Part shown: positions 8,549 through 17,929 of the stretch, piece by piece
Layout: every line of letters starts with the position of its first letter
Position numbering within the stretch: position 1 is the stretch's first letter
From: Parabacteroides distasonis ATCC 8503
GTDB lineage: Bacteria > Bacteroidota > Bacteroidia > Bacteroidales > Tannerellaceae
Direction: 5' to 3'
NCBI RefSeq assembly: GCF_000012845.1
Contig: NC_009615.1
Coordinates: 1,759,501 to 1,823,500 of the forward strand
Length of the DNA: 64,000 nt
Translations under genes and position numbers: made by a program
The notes under the pieces: model-generated
Database searches by the model: none
What the model was told of the DNA's origin: nothing
What the model saw: the letters and a program-made list of their open reading frames with translations, nothing else

Positions 8549-9046
8549 ATGGAGATTTCTGTTTTTATACGTGAATACGCTCCGCTGGCCAGGGAGGCCG
8601 GGCGGGCGTTCCGGATCGATCCGGTGGTGATCTTGGCACAGGCGGCCATCGAGACGGGTTGGGGCGAGAGTACGCTCTGCCGGGAGTATCATAACTTTTT
8701 CGGCATCACGGCCTACGGGCTGCCCAACGTATGGTGGACCGGCCGGTGGACGGAGCTGTCGCCCCGCTCGCTACGTTTCCGGATCTACCCGGACGATAAG
8801 TGCTCGTTCATGGATTACTGCCGCCTGCTTCGCTCGGCCTATCCCCGGGCGGCCGACATGAGCGCCAACCCTACGGCCTTCGCCAAGGAGATCGCTTACA
8901 GCCCCTACATCAGCGAGGTGAACGGCGATAACCGGGAAGCCTATCGTAAGCTGATCGTCCAGCTTTGCCGAAAAATCAGCTCGCAACTATCAATCGTTAA
9001 TCAAAAGGGCGGGCAGATGCCGCCCCTATCATCAACTGTCAACTAA
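8549..9046 (+). CDS. Glucosaminidase-domain (GH73/FlgJ-like) wall hydrolase
   Basis: 165 residues. It shows the FlgJ/GH73 pattern: VVILAQAAIETGWGES (catalytic Glu in the IETGWG turn), YHNFFGITAYG and a later FRIYPDDKCSFMDYCRLL, ending with EIAYSPYISEVNGDNR. It should cleave peptidoglycan between GlcNAc and MurNAc. No signal peptide is present, as in phage endolysins, and a small membrane protein follows at once. The last residues (SQLSIVNQKGGQMPPLSSTVN) come from a repeat-like tail and probably add nothing. In the cassette it looks like a domesticated lysis function. Confidence 0.85.
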   Translation: MEISVFIREYAPLAREAGRAFRIDPVVILAQAAIETGWGESTLCREYHNFFGITAYGLPNVWWTGRWTELSPRSLRFRIYPDDKCSFMDYCRLLRSAYPRAADMSANPTAFAKEIAYSPYISEVNGDNREAYRKLIVQLCRKISSQLSIVNQKGGQMPPLSSTVN

Positions 9047-9047
9047 A

Positions 9048-9356
9048 ATGAAATACCTTGAACTCATCCTCCGTTGCCTCACGGCGCTCCTCCGGGTCAT
9101 CTTCCCGCAGCATCCCCCTGTTCCCGAAACGACAGACGCTACCGGCGCTGCTCCTTCTCCTGCTAGCCCTCCTCTCCCTCCTCATGCGGGAGACGGAGGT
9201 GACGCTAGCGGCGATCGGCGCCTCGCTGACGCTCTTCCGCCACGACGGCACCCCTCCTCCCCACCGCCCCCCGGGGCGGACTGGCTGGGTATCTCCGGCT
9301 ACACCCTCCTCATAGCGGGGTGCGCAGGGTGCCTCTTGAAATACTGGGGTTATTAG
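9048..9356 (+). CDS. Small membrane protein, possible holin remnant
   Basis: The frame from 9048 gives 102 residues: an amphipathic N-terminus (MKYLELILRCLTALLRVIF), a Pro/Gly/Asp-rich middle and a hydrophobic C-terminus (WLGISGYTLLIAGCAGCLL). The overlapping +1 frame (9058-9315) instead encodes a strong membrane segment (LPALLLLLLALLSLL) in the middle. A natural protein may need both frames, so two compensating shifts or decay are possible. Position one base after the wall hydrolase suggests a holin-like partner. Function is not established. Confidence 0.45.
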   Translation: MKYLELILRCLTALLRVIFPQHPPVPETTDATGAAPSPASPPLPPHAGDGGDASGDRRLADALPPRRHPSSPPPPGADWLGISGYTLLIAGCAGCLLKYWGY

Positions 9357-9370
9357 AGGAAATGGGAATT

Positions 9371-9424
9371 TGAAGAATACTATTTTCTTCAAGCAAAAAG
9401 GGTATGCCGTGATGCATACCCTTT
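9371..9424 (+). terminator. Two hairpins closing the cassette; the second is a bidirectional terminator
   Basis: TGAAGAA (9371-9377) pairs with TTCTTCA (9385-9391). AAAGGGTATGC (9397-9407) pairs over 11 bp with 9414-9424 around a 6-base loop, followed by AACTTTTATT on the plus strand and preceded by AAAA (T-run on the minus strand). It separates the cassette from the convergent gene at 9501. Confidence 0.7.
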
Positions 9425-9500
9425 AACTTTTATTAAACCATCTATTCCTTTTGTGGTTATAAAAGAACATATAACCATCAATTATTCAAGACAAACTCTT

Positions 9501-9872
9501 CTATGGCATAACCGTTATATAAGTTGTCACTCCATCTACCCTAACTCCATTAACATATACATCACAAACTAGTCGATAAGAACCCGGAGAATATACGTTA
9601 ATCGAACAATAATCACCATTCGGATAACAATAACAATTCCCAGAACCTACAATACTCCATCTAAATTCAGCACCACTAGGAGCATTGAACAGTTGGTAAG
9701 ACGACCCTGCGTAACCACCACTAAACTTCAAAGAAGTTTCCCCCTTAATATACATAGCAGCAGCAACTGCCATTATATCTACATTATCGTTTTCCACTTC
9801 TACAGCTTGAATTGTAGAAAAAGAACACACAGAAAGGCACAAAATAATAAAACAGCATAATAACTTCTTCAT
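9501..9872 (-). CDS. Small secreted Ig-like protein, distal gene of the SusCD locus
   Basis: 123 residues from MKKLLCCFIILCLSVCSFS, a typical signal peptide; the upstream extension to 10007 runs through the terminator and is unlikely. The mature part (FSGGYAGSSYQLFNAPSG, FRWSIVGSG, YSPGSYRLVCDVYVNG) resembles a single Ig-like/PKD-like beta-sandwich. It is AT-rich compared with its neighbours. It lies after the SusD gene, beyond a terminator, so it may have its own promoter or be read through. A surface adhesin or glycan-binding accessory is possible; no specific family is recognised. Confidence 0.65.
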   Translation of the reverse strand: MKKLLCCFIILCLSVCSFSTIQAVEVENDNVDIMAVAAAMYIKGETSLKFSGGYAGSSYQLFNAPSGAEFRWSIVGSGNCYCYPNGDYCSINVYSPGSYRLVCDVYVNGVRVDGVTTYITVMP

Positions 9873-9973
9873 AATTTTAAAATTTAATTGAGTTTCAATA
9901 AAAAAGAATTCTAAAATATAAGAAGACAAACTCTTTAAGAGCAAGAATCTGTAAGCACCATTCAAAATAAAAA

Positions 9974-10003
9974 CGATAAGGAAGTCCCCTGCCTTCCTTA
10001 TCG
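9974..10003 (-). terminator. Terminator of the SusCD operon
   Basis: CGATAAGGAAG (9974-9984) pairs over 11 bp with CTTCCTTATCG (9993-10003). On the minus strand the stem is followed by TTTTTATTTT. It lies 10 bases after the SusD stop. Confidence 0.8.
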
Positions 10004-10013
10004 CCATAAACCT

Positions 10014-11792
10014 TTAGTTTCTCCAAGCTTCCGGCTGTACCAAGTACGGAGTACCTGTTTCCGGATCTGTACCCAAAGTCAAGATCTCATCGTCAGGAAC
10101 GGGCAACATTGTCTTATTTGCCGGCAGGTAAGAGGCACCCGCAAACTTAGAGATATACTGTTTCTCATAGTCCACATAGGCTTTCAACTCACTAGCCATC
10201 ACATCACCACCCCAACGGGACAAATCGAACCAGCGCTCACCTTCCATAGCCAACTCTAACTTACGCTCCATGCGAATCGCCTTGATACAAACATCTTTGT
10301 TTGAGAATGCGGCATGTGAAGAAGGATATTCGGCAATCTTATAATTAGCGGCTGGAGTCCCATCATCTAACTTAACAATATTAACATCCAAAGCCGCACG
10401 ACGACGAATCTTGTTAACCTGCTCCATCGCACCTTTCAGATTCCCAGCGTTAGCCAAGCATTCAGCATATAATAAAGTTAAGTCACGAACACTTAAATAT
10501 TGCAAGTTCATAGCAGAACCCGGTGCCCAACCACCATATAACGCTTTCATACCAGCCGCATCCTCAGCCTTGCTATATACATGCTTTTTCGGCATGAAGA
10601 TACCGCCATTCGTAGCATCTCGTACCCAACCATTCTCTGGGAATCCCCAATCCTTATAAGGAATACCAAAACGACCTACAGCAAAATCCAATCGAGGATC
10701 GACCGCAATGTTATTATCGTTAACGGCTAGCACAGCATCTTGGGAACTATCGGAGTTACGAACTGATACACTCTTCTTCGTACGATATTCACCGTTCAAG
10801 TAAGGAAGGCCATTCGCATCTACTTGGAACGAATTCACCAACTCAAAAGAAGGCTGGTAGAAACCACAACATCCACCGGGACCTGTATTATGCGGATAAG
10901 CTAAACAGAAGGGAGCCCCCCCCATATTCTCTGCCGCATTTGAGTATTGTACCGCAAAAACGGATTCCTTACCATTTTCTGTCAAAGCATTGAAGTTATT
11001 GTCCAGATCATCTTCCAGTCCATAAGCCATACCCTTAGACGTAACACCATTTGTCAACACATCCGCTAAGATAGGTTGCGCTTCCGCCAAATCACCATGC
11101 CACATCAAGATCTTAGCCTTCAAAGCCTTCGCTGCGGATTTATTCGCCCGACCAACCTCACCAACAACCTTAGGATCATCCGATAAATTCGCTATAGCAT
11201 CATCCACGTCGGCAACGACCAAACTATAGATATCTTTGTCATTATGCACCTTTGGGTCATTCTCTTGATTAGTCTCATCAATATAGGGGAGATAAACACC
11301 AAACACACGCATTCCCTCGAAATAAGCCAAGGCTCGTAAGAATTTCAACTCGCCTTTACGCATTTGGCGAATTTCCTCCTTCATATCCTCCGCTTTTTCC
11401 AAGACCTGAAGAGCCAAGTTAACACGTTTGCTCATTTGATACACCCAAACCCATTTTTGCTTGATATAGCCATTGGTCGACAATGTATTATACAATTCTA
11501 TCTCATTCACCGTAGATTGGTCGTTAGGGTCTGATCCCTTGTTGGCATCACCCCCATAAATACCACCCCATACCCAGTTAAACGGAGAAGCTTGATAGGG
11601 ATCGTATCCTTCCACAGGAGAGGCTAAACCCGCATAAGCACTAGTAACCAGCAACTCCACACCTTGAGCATTCGCCAAAGCCTCCGGGGTCAAAACTCCT
11701 TGCGGCTCCTTTCCCAAGAAATCATCGCCACAAGACCCTAAAGTCAGCATACTGGCAAAAGCCAACGCTAATATATATTTGTTGTGTTTCAT
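10014..11792 (-). CDS. SusD/RagB family glycan-binding lipoprotein
   Basis: About 592 residues from MKHNKYILALAFASML with lipobox LTLGSC, so surface anchored. SusD features follow: early FLGKEPQGVLTPEAL, TPR-like helices (GELKFLRALAYFEGMRVFG), a C-terminal ERKLELAMEGERWFDLSRWG and the LPVPDDEILTL ending. It pairs with the SusC gene 39 bases upstream to bind and import a nutrient. A start at 11804 is also in frame. The ligand cannot be told from sequence; the nearby GH35 enzyme suggests a galactoside, though that gene has its own promoter. Confidence 0.93.
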   Translation of the reverse strand: MKHNKYILALAFASMLTLGSCGDDFLGKEPQGVLTPEALANAQGVELLVTSAYAGLASPVEGYDPYQASPFNWVWGGIYGGDANKGSDPNDQSTVNEIELYNTLSTNGYIKQKWVWVYQMSKRVNLALQVLEKAEDMKEEIRQMRKGELKFLRALAYFEGMRVFGVYLPYIDETNQENDPKVHNDKDIYSLVVADVDDAIANLSDDPKVVGEVGRANKSAAKALKAKILMWHGDLAEAQPILADVLTNGVTSKGMAYGLEDDLDNNFNALTENGKESVFAVQYSNAAENMGGAPFCLAYPHNTGPGGCCGFYQPSFELVNSFQVDANGLPYLNGEYRTKKSVSVRNSDSSQDAVLAVNDNNIAVDPRLDFAVGRFGIPYKDWGFPENGWVRDATNGGIFMPKKHVYSKAEDAAGMKALYGGWAPGSAMNLQYLSVRDLTLLYAECLANAGNLKGAMEQVNKIRRRAALDVNIVKLDDGTPAANYKIAEYPSSHAAFSNKDVCIKAIRMERKLELAMEGERWFDLSRWGGDVMASELKAYVDYEKQYISKFAGASYLPANKTMLPVPDDEILTLGTDPETGTPYLVQPEAWRN

Positions 11793-11831
11793 AATAAAAT
11801 TCATTTTAAAAGTTAATCAAATCCCTAAACA

Positions 11832-14800
11832 TTAGAAAGCGAAATTTACACCGAACAAGAAACGCATCGTTGAAGGCCATCCACCCATATCAACACCTCT
11901 CTGTAGGTCTCCCCCACTTTCTTTGCCCATATCCGCATTCGTATATTCCGGATCCAATCCAGAGTAACCGGTAATAGTCAGCAAATTCTCGGCTTGTACA
12001 TACAAACGTAAGTTTTGGATACCCACCTTAGATAACACGCTCTTCGGAAGCGTATAACCCAAAACCACATTCTTCAAACGCAAGAACGAAGCATTCTCTA
12101 CGTAATAAGAGTTCGAGAATTTACCAGAATAACCATCGTTCGAATCCAAGATCGGCAAAATGGCATTGCTATTATCAGCACCGGGAGTCCAAGATTGATC
12201 ACGCATACGCTCAGACTTGTTACCGTTGAACATCCAGAAGTCCGTAAAATATTTCGTATTGTTAAACAGGTCATTGCCGATAGTTGAATACCAGAACATC
12301 GTGAAGTCCCAGTTTTTCCAAGTAACCGTAGCGTTTAAGCCAGCGATCAAATCAGGATGGGGAGAACCGATGAACGTACGGTCTCTTTCCGTCAACTTAC
12401 CATCCTTATCCACATCATCAAACTTAAATTTACCGACCCAAGCCTTGGCGGACTCAGCGTTCAATCCGGATTGTCCTAGAGGCGGCAAGGCCAAAACCTC
12501 GTCAACGTTCTCATAGAAACCATTCACCTTGTAACCATAGAACTCAGAGATAGCATGTCCTTTCGTCGTACGGGTCACGTTTCCATCCAAGCGAGTTCCC
12601 GCTCCCCACAAAGAGGCATCATCCGACTCCGAGATACGCAGTACCTCATTCTTATAATGGGAAAGGTTCAAACTTACGTCCCAAGACCAATCACCTTTTG
12701 AATCTCTATAATTCAAGTTCAAATCGACACCCGTATTCTTGATATCACCGAAATTGATATATGGTTTCTTGATCTCCGGGTTAGCAAACGCTGAATATTG
12801 AGCCTCGATCAACATATCCGTTGTCTTCTTCCAATACCACTCAGCACCAATATTGAATTTACCATTTAAGAAAGTAGCGTCCACTCCGACGTTCCACATC
12901 TCTGTAGACTCCCACTTGGTATCCTCGTTTCCATATTTATCTAAGATGAAACCTGTTGTAGTAGAATTATTCTGTCCGTTCAAATCGTAGTCAGAACGTT
13001 TCGGGTAAGTTGCAAGTTCCATAGCATAGTTCGTAATACGAGGAACCTCAGAGTTTCCTGTCTGTCCATAACCGACACGCAACTTCAAATCGTCCAACCA
13101 ATCTCTCGTACTTTCCATGAAATCCTCTTGGGAAATACGCCAACCTAAAGAAGCGGATGGGAACACACCATAACGATTAGATTTTGAGAAACGAGATACA
13201 CCATCCCGACGGATGATACCTGTGAACAAATATTTATCATTGAAAGAATAATCTACACGGCCGAACAAGCCAAACAAAGCAAACTCACCCTTATATTCGG
13301 AATTCGCCAAACGCTGGTTGTTATTCTCACCCATATTCAGCACCCAACTATTCGTATTATCCTCAAACAAATAATTGTAACGACGACCGGTCAACTTGCG
13401 TCCCAGACCGTCACGGATAGCCTCCGTACCTAACAGAACGGTAAGTTTATGGATATCATTAAAAGTCTTGTTATAGGTCAACGTATTCGTCCATACCCAA
13501 CGATAATTAAACTCACTTTGTTCCTCAAAGTTATTCTGTCCCATAGACTCTGAGAACTCCGGATTTTTCTTTTCCATGCGATAATAATACCGGTTCGTAT
13601 AGTCGATACCGAAGTTCGTACGGAATGTCAAGTCCTTGAAAATATCCGCCTCAGCCCATAAGTTACCAAAGATACGGTTGCGAGTATAATAGTTGTCCTT
13701 ATTACGGACTTGATTGGCTACCGGATTCTGGAAGTTACCCGTACCGGAGAACTTTGATCCAGCGAAATTACCTGCGATATCATATACCGGAACCCAAGGA
13801 GAAGCACGATATGTCCACGAATAAGGATTAGATTCCGCTCCATTCGCACTCAAGCCATTATCTTTCGTGAAAGCATACGTTAAGTTCTCACCCACACGTA
13901 ACCAGTCACGTACATTGAAAGAGGTATTCGCACGCACTTGATAACGCTGATAGTAAGAATCAATTACCGTACCGTCTTGTTTGAAATAGTTTGCGCTTAA
14001 GTTATACTGTCCCTTTTCCGTACCACCGGACAAGCCGATCTGGTGATTTTGAATCATGGCGGCACGATCTAACTCATCCCACCAGTCCGTATCTGAGAAT
14101 GGTGCGTAAGTTGTAGTAGGATAATCATAGTCGCTCGGATCTATTGTAGTAGAACCCTGAGCACCTGATTGTGTCAAGTAATTCGGGATAGAAGGTCTAT
14201 CCCCCGTACCAAATTGAGGATTACTTGGATAACCTCCGATATCACGCATAGCAATATTATTCTTCTGCGCCTCCCAATCTAGGTTCAAGCGATCCATAGA
14301 ATTCAACACGTCATATTTCTTACCCGTCTTCTGGACACCAATATAACCGTCGTACGTTAATCTCGGTTGCCCGCTCTTCGTACCTTTCTTCGTCGTGATC
14401 AAGATAACACCGTTCGCAGCCTGCGCACCATAGATAGCGGCAGAAGAGGCATCCTTCAATACCTGCATACTCTCAATATCGTTCGGATTCAAAGTACTTA
14501 GATCCTGATTACGTGTTGACACGCCGTCAATTACGTATAATGGGCCGTTATCATTAACCGTATTGATACCACGAATACGAACCATTGAAGGAGAACCCGG
14601 AGAACCGGTCTGACCGATATATACACCGGCCGCCTTACCTTGCAACTGCTGGGTAGCGGAAGATCCGGAAGATGCCAAAAGGTCCTTCGTATCGACTACT
14701 GCCACGGAGCCTGTGATATCTTTCTTCTGCTGCGTACCGTAACCTACTACTACGACCTCATCAAGGTTTTGCGTATCTTCTTTCAATGTCACATTTACCA

Positions 14801-15122
14801 CTTCTCCCGAAGCCGGAATTTGTTGGGATACATAACCAATGTAGGAAACGACTAAAATGGAGTTGGGCTCAACTTCCAAGGAATACTTACCGTCAAGGTC
14901 GGTAATCGTACCGTTTGTAGTACCTTTTACTACAACATTCACACCCAAAAGGGGTTCACCCTTTGCGTCAGTTACCGTACCGGTAACTTTCTTAGCTTGT
15001 TGGGAGATGGACACATTCGCGTTAGACGCATGGATTGGAGGGGTTACACCCGCACCGACCATAAGGAAACAAAGTGCCAAACCCAGCCCGCTTTTAACAA
15101 AAGCCAACTGTTTGTTCATCAT
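11832..15122 (-). CDS. SusC/RagA family TonB-linked outer membrane transporter
   Basis: About 1096 residues from MMNKQLAFVKSGLG. A signal peptide is followed by a CarboxypepD_reg-like domain (VTGTVTDAKGEPLLGVNVVV), the TonB-box-type DEVVVVGYGTQ, a plug with VRIRGINTVNDNGPLYVIDG, and a barrel ending LFGVNFAF. It should import the ligand bound by the SusD partner, driven by TonB. In the given frame the first ATG is 15143, but the MM start at 15122 gives a normal signal peptide. A -7 box (15176-15183) lies upstream. Confidence 0.93.
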   Translation of the reverse strand: MMNKQLAFVKSGLGLALCFLMVGAGVTPPIHASNANVSISQQAKKVTGTVTDAKGEPLLGVNVVVKGTTNGTITDLDGKYSLEVEPNSILVVSYIGYVSQQIPASGEVVNVTLKEDTQNLDEVVVVGYGTQQKKDITGSVAVVDTKDLLASSGSSATQQLQGKAAGVYIGQTGSPGSPSMVRIRGINTVNDNGPLYVIDGVSTRNQDLSTLNPNDIESMQVLKDASSAAIYGAQAANGVILITTKKGTKSGQPRLTYDGYIGVQKTGKKYDVLNSMDRLNLDWEAQKNNIAMRDIGGYPSNPQFGTGDRPSIPNYLTQSGAQGSTTIDPSDYDYPTTTYAPFSDTDWWDELDRAAMIQNHQIGLSGGTEKGQYNLSANYFKQDGTVIDSYYQRYQVRANTSFNVRDWLRVGENLTYAFTKDNGLSANGAESNPYSWTYRASPWVPVYDIAGNFAGSKFSGTGNFQNPVANQVRNKDNYYTRNRIFGNLWAEADIFKDLTFRTNFGIDYTNRYYYRMEKKNPEFSESMGQNNFEEQSEFNYRWVWTNTLTYNKTFNDIHKLTVLLGTEAIRDGLGRKLTGRRYNYLFEDNTNSWVLNMGENNNQRLANSEYKGEFALFGLFGRVDYSFNDKYLFTGIIRRDGVSRFSKSNRYGVFPSASLGWRISQEDFMESTRDWLDDLKLRVGYGQTGNSEVPRITNYAMELATYPKRSDYDLNGQNNSTTTGFILDKYGNEDTKWESTEMWNVGVDATFLNGKFNIGAEWYWKKTTDMLIEAQYSAFANPEIKKPYINFGDIKNTGVDLNLNYRDSKGDWSWDVSLNLSHYKNEVLRISESDDASLWGAGTRLDGNVTRTTKGHAISEFYGYKVNGFYENVDEVLALPPLGQSGLNAESAKAWVGKFKFDDVDKDGKLTERDRTFIGSPHPDLIAGLNATVTWKNWDFTMFWYSTIGNDLFNNTKYFTDFWMFNGNKSERMRDQSWTPGADNSNAILPILDSNDGYSGKFSNSYYVENASFLRLKNVVLGYTLPKSVLSKVGIQNLRLYVQAENLLTITGYSGLDPEYTNADMGKESGGDLQRGVDMGGWPSTMRFLFGVNFAF

Positions 15123-15175
15123 AACACAAAAATAGGTTAACATTAATAATTATATCCACTCTTCGTATACGGGTA

Positions 15176-15183
15176 CAAATATA
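15176..15183 (-). promoter_or_regulatory. -7 box of the SusCD operon
   Basis: CAAATATA reads TATATTTG on the minus strand and matches TAnnTTTG. It lies 54 bases before the MM start at 15122. Confidence 0.6.
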
Positions 15184-15445
15184 AATTATTATTCTCAATA
15201 AACAACAATAGTATGCATATTTTTTTCACATTCCCTTGAACTTGCGGATATGTGTTCGTACAAATAGCTATTATAGACCCAATAAGGCTTATTCTTGTTA
15301 ACAAAAAGACACCTTCACAAGAATCAACAATATGTTAAAAACCGCATAAAAAATACAATCTATTCCTAATTTTTCCGAAGACTTTTAAACCTTATTATCA
15401 ATCTACAGCACGGTAAATGAGTCTCTTGGGCCATATAAAAGAAAA

Positions 15446-15471
15446 GAGGACGCCGTTTTACCGACATCCTC
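15446..15471 (-). terminator. Terminator of the beta-galactosidase gene
   Basis: On the minus strand GAGGATGTCG pairs with CGGCGTCCTC (two G-U pairs, loop GTAAAA) and is followed by TTTTCTTTT. It lies about 30 bases after the stop at 15503. Confidence 0.75.
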
Positions 15472-15502
15472 CTAAGCTCTTATCGCATTAGATCCATGAG
15501 CC

Positions 15503-17809
15503 TTACCGGCTACCAGCTATCGATTTACTCACGATATTCGTTACGGCCTCTTGCATCTTCTCGATGACGCCGCTGTTTTCCATCCCGTATTCGGAGGCGA
15601 TCGTCTCCAGATTCGGGGAACCGACCCAAACCTTGCCGTCCGCATCTTCCCAAACGGAGATACGTAGCGGCAGCTCCAAAGAGATAGACGGATCTTGCTG
15701 CATCAATAAAGTCCCGACTTTCGGTGAGCCGAAGACGATCACCTTATTCGGAGGCAGCTTCATCCCTACCTCGCTAGCGTTTCGCCCATGATCGAACATG
15801 GCGAACACGGAACCTCCTTGAGACTTGATAATCTCCTCGATCCGCCGCATCGTCTCATCCACGCTAAACGGGCTTACTGTTTTTTCCATCAAACGATTCT
15901 TTTTCTCCATGGCTGCAATTTTCTTTAGTTTTGTCAAGACAGGAGTCTTGACCGTCCGTACGCTCGACTTCCGGTCATTATTCAGCTGCTCATAAATAAC
16001 GATCTTATTCTCTCCTTTGTTCAGCCATACGCCCGGTATGTAAAGCGTTTGCTGAGGGCCGGCATACCAATAGCGGCCGATATTGACGCCATTGATGAAA
16101 ATAATGCCCTTTCCCCAATCCTCCATGTCGATGAACGTATCGCCGGTATCGGACAGGTGGAAGGTTCCCTCGTAGAGAACCGGCTTATTCCCCAACGCCG
16201 CTACCTCGGGCGAGCCATTCTTATAGACATAAGGTTCGCCGGAGACCAAAGCCGGCATCCGGTCCATCGGGAGCTTGTACATCTTCCAGTCCGATATCTC
16301 GCTGCCGTTAATCTTGACCGAGCTGATGATCCCCTTCGTATTGCGTACGATCTCCTCGCCATAATTGATACGCCCCATGTTCTCCACCAAGATGTCCAAG
16401 GTAGCGTTGAACGGGATATCGATTTCCATCGCATATTGGTTGAAGCAACGGTTTAACTCGCCGACACGCTCGCCATCCACGTAGATCGTAGCGTAATCAC
16501 GCAAGCCCGGTATCTCCAAACGGCCTTTCAGGGGTTGGTTGAAATGGGTAGAGTACAAGACGTAGCCGTATCCTTGGTTCAATTGCTCGAACGTGAGAGG
16601 TGTCGGAGACGCTACTGGTTCCCCTTCTTTCGCCAAGGCCAACACATCGGCTACCTTCGTCAAGGAGATCGACGGGATCTCGATCAGCGGTATAGGGGCT
16701 GGGGCCTCGGGGACGTCATAAGTGACGTATTTCCGGATCACGTTGCGGATCGAGTCGAACTTCGGGGTCACCCAACCCGCCTCGCTGATCGGGGCGTCGT
16801 AGTCGTAGCTGGTCAAGTCCGGCTGGATATCATGCTTCTTGTCGTAATTGGCGCCACTGGTGAAACCGAAATTCGTACCGCCATGAACCATATAGAAATT
16901 GAAAGAGACATCGTTTTGGAGGTACGTCTCCGTCTGCCTCGCTATGCCGGAATCGCTTATATCGGGGAATGGTTCCGCCCAGTGCATCAGCCAACCGGGA
17001 TAAAACTCGGCTACCATATACGGGCCTACTCCCCCGTGATACTCGTTCACCACCTTTTTCAAGTTCTCCACGTTGCTCTCCCCGTTCGCCGTAGGCAACG
17101 CTCCCGGGGTGGAACCGCCCTCGAACAACCAGCTTCCGTCCGAGGTGAACAGAGGCACGTTGAAACCGGCGTCCGCCAATTGCCGCTTGATCTTGGCGTT
17201 GTAGCGGCGATGCTCCTCCAAGGGGATATCCTTACGTTGCGCCACGTAAGAGCCGAACTCGTTCTCGGCCTGCACCATGATGATAGGGCCGCCTTTCGAC
17301 ACCTGCAAGTCGCCGACCTGCTCGTAAAGCTTATCGATATAAAGCTTCGTGCGTTTCAAGAACTCCGGGTTATCCCGGCGGATCTCCATGCCCGGTATAT
17401 TCTGCAACCACCACGGATAACCACCGAACTCCCACTCGGCGCATACGTACGGGCCGGGACGGAGGATCACCATCAATCCCTCCTCTCCCGCTATCCGGAT
17501 ATACTCGGCCAGATTCTTGTCTCCCTCGAAATCCCATTTACCCGGCTCCGTCTCGTGCAGGTTCCAGAAGACATAGGTAGCGACCGTATTCAAGCCCATC
17601 GCTCGCATCATCCGAAGGCGATGCCGCCAATATTGATGAGGGATACGAGGGTAATGCATCTCACCCGAGAGGATCGGGGTTACCTTCCCGTTTACATAAA
17701 AATGACCGTCCTTGATCTCGAACGTACGTTTCTCCTTGGCGAACGAGCCGACAGGTATCAGCATCAAAAGGAGCAATAGATAGGCGATTTTCTTTTTCAT
17801 GGAATCCAT
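15503..17809 (-). CDS. GH35 beta-galactosidase fused to a C-terminal DUF302 domain
   Basis: 768 residues. After a signal peptide (MKKKIAYLLLLLMLIPVGSFA; M4 at 17800 is the better start) comes a GH35 catalytic domain: SGEMHYPRIP, ATYVFWNLHE, acid/base Glu184 in QAENEFGSY and nucleophile Glu268 in AEFYPGW. Beta-sandwich domains follow (VLYSTHFNQPLKG, then INGVNIGRYWYAGPQQTLYIPG). Residues about 641-768 are a separate DUF302-like domain (SPFSVDETMRRIEE, VFAMFDHGRNA, VIVFGSPKVGTLL, LPLRISVWEDADG). Secreted, it should release terminal galactose. The DUF302 fusion is unusual. It has its own promoter and terminator upstream of the SusCD operon. Confidence 0.92.
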   Translation of the reverse strand: MDSMKKKIAYLLLLLMLIPVGSFAKEKRTFEIKDGHFYVNGKVTPILSGEMHYPRIPHQYWRHRLRMMRAMGLNTVATYVFWNLHETEPGKWDFEGDKNLAEYIRIAGEEGLMVILRPGPYVCAEWEFGGYPWWLQNIPGMEIRRDNPEFLKRTKLYIDKLYEQVGDLQVSKGGPIIMVQAENEFGSYVAQRKDIPLEEHRRYNAKIKRQLADAGFNVPLFTSDGSWLFEGGSTPGALPTANGESNVENLKKVVNEYHGGVGPYMVAEFYPGWLMHWAEPFPDISDSGIARQTETYLQNDVSFNFYMVHGGTNFGFTSGANYDKKHDIQPDLTSYDYDAPISEAGWVTPKFDSIRNVIRKYVTYDVPEAPAPIPLIEIPSISLTKVADVLALAKEGEPVASPTPLTFEQLNQGYGYVLYSTHFNQPLKGRLEIPGLRDYATIYVDGERVGELNRCFNQYAMEIDIPFNATLDILVENMGRINYGEEIVRNTKGIISSVKINGSEISDWKMYKLPMDRMPALVSGEPYVYKNGSPEVAALGNKPVLYEGTFHLSDTGDTFIDMEDWGKGIIFINGVNIGRYWYAGPQQTLYIPGVWLNKGENKIVIYEQLNNDRKSSVRTVKTPVLTKLKKIAAMEKKNRLMEKTVSPFSVDETMRRIEEIIKSQGGSVFAMFDHGRNASEVGMKLPPNKVIVFGSPKVGTLLMQQDPSISLELPLRISVWEDADGKVWVGSPNLETIASEYGMENSGVIEKMQEAVTNIVSKSIAGSR

Positions 17810-17848
17810 GTGTTATAAAGATTTATTTTTAGGTTTAAGATCTCGTGG

Positions 17849-17856
17849 CAAATGTA
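17849..17856 (-). promoter_or_regulatory. -7 box of the beta-galactosidase gene
   Basis: CAAATGTA reads TACATTTG on the minus strand, 40-50 bases before the start. Confidence 0.6.
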
Positions 17857-17867
17857 TGTAAATAAAA

Positions 17868-17895
17868 AGAGGATGCCAAATAAATGACATCCTCT
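17868..17895 (-). terminator. Terminator of the pfp gene
   Basis: AGAGGATG (17868-17875) pairs with CATCCTCT (17888-17895); on the minus strand TTTTTATTT follows. It lies 35 bases after the pfp stop and is close to the beta-galactosidase promoter. Confidence 0.8.
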
Positions 17896-17929
17896 CTAGC
17901 TTATATATTATATAATGTATAAGTCTGTA

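Larger units (their letters stand above)
15123..15502. other. Intergenic gap between SusC and the beta-galactosidase
   Basis: 380 bases without a gene. It holds the SusC promoter box and the beta-galactosidase terminator listed separately. The rest is AT-rich with no convincing repeat or RNA. Confidence 0.6.

Noticed and set aside
5235..9356. Complete prophage
   Set aside because: No integrase, capsid, tail, terminase or attachment-site repeats are seen.
16535..17779. 414-codon plus-strand frame opposite the beta-galactosidase
   Set aside because: It mirrors the GH35 coding sequence and shows no family motif.
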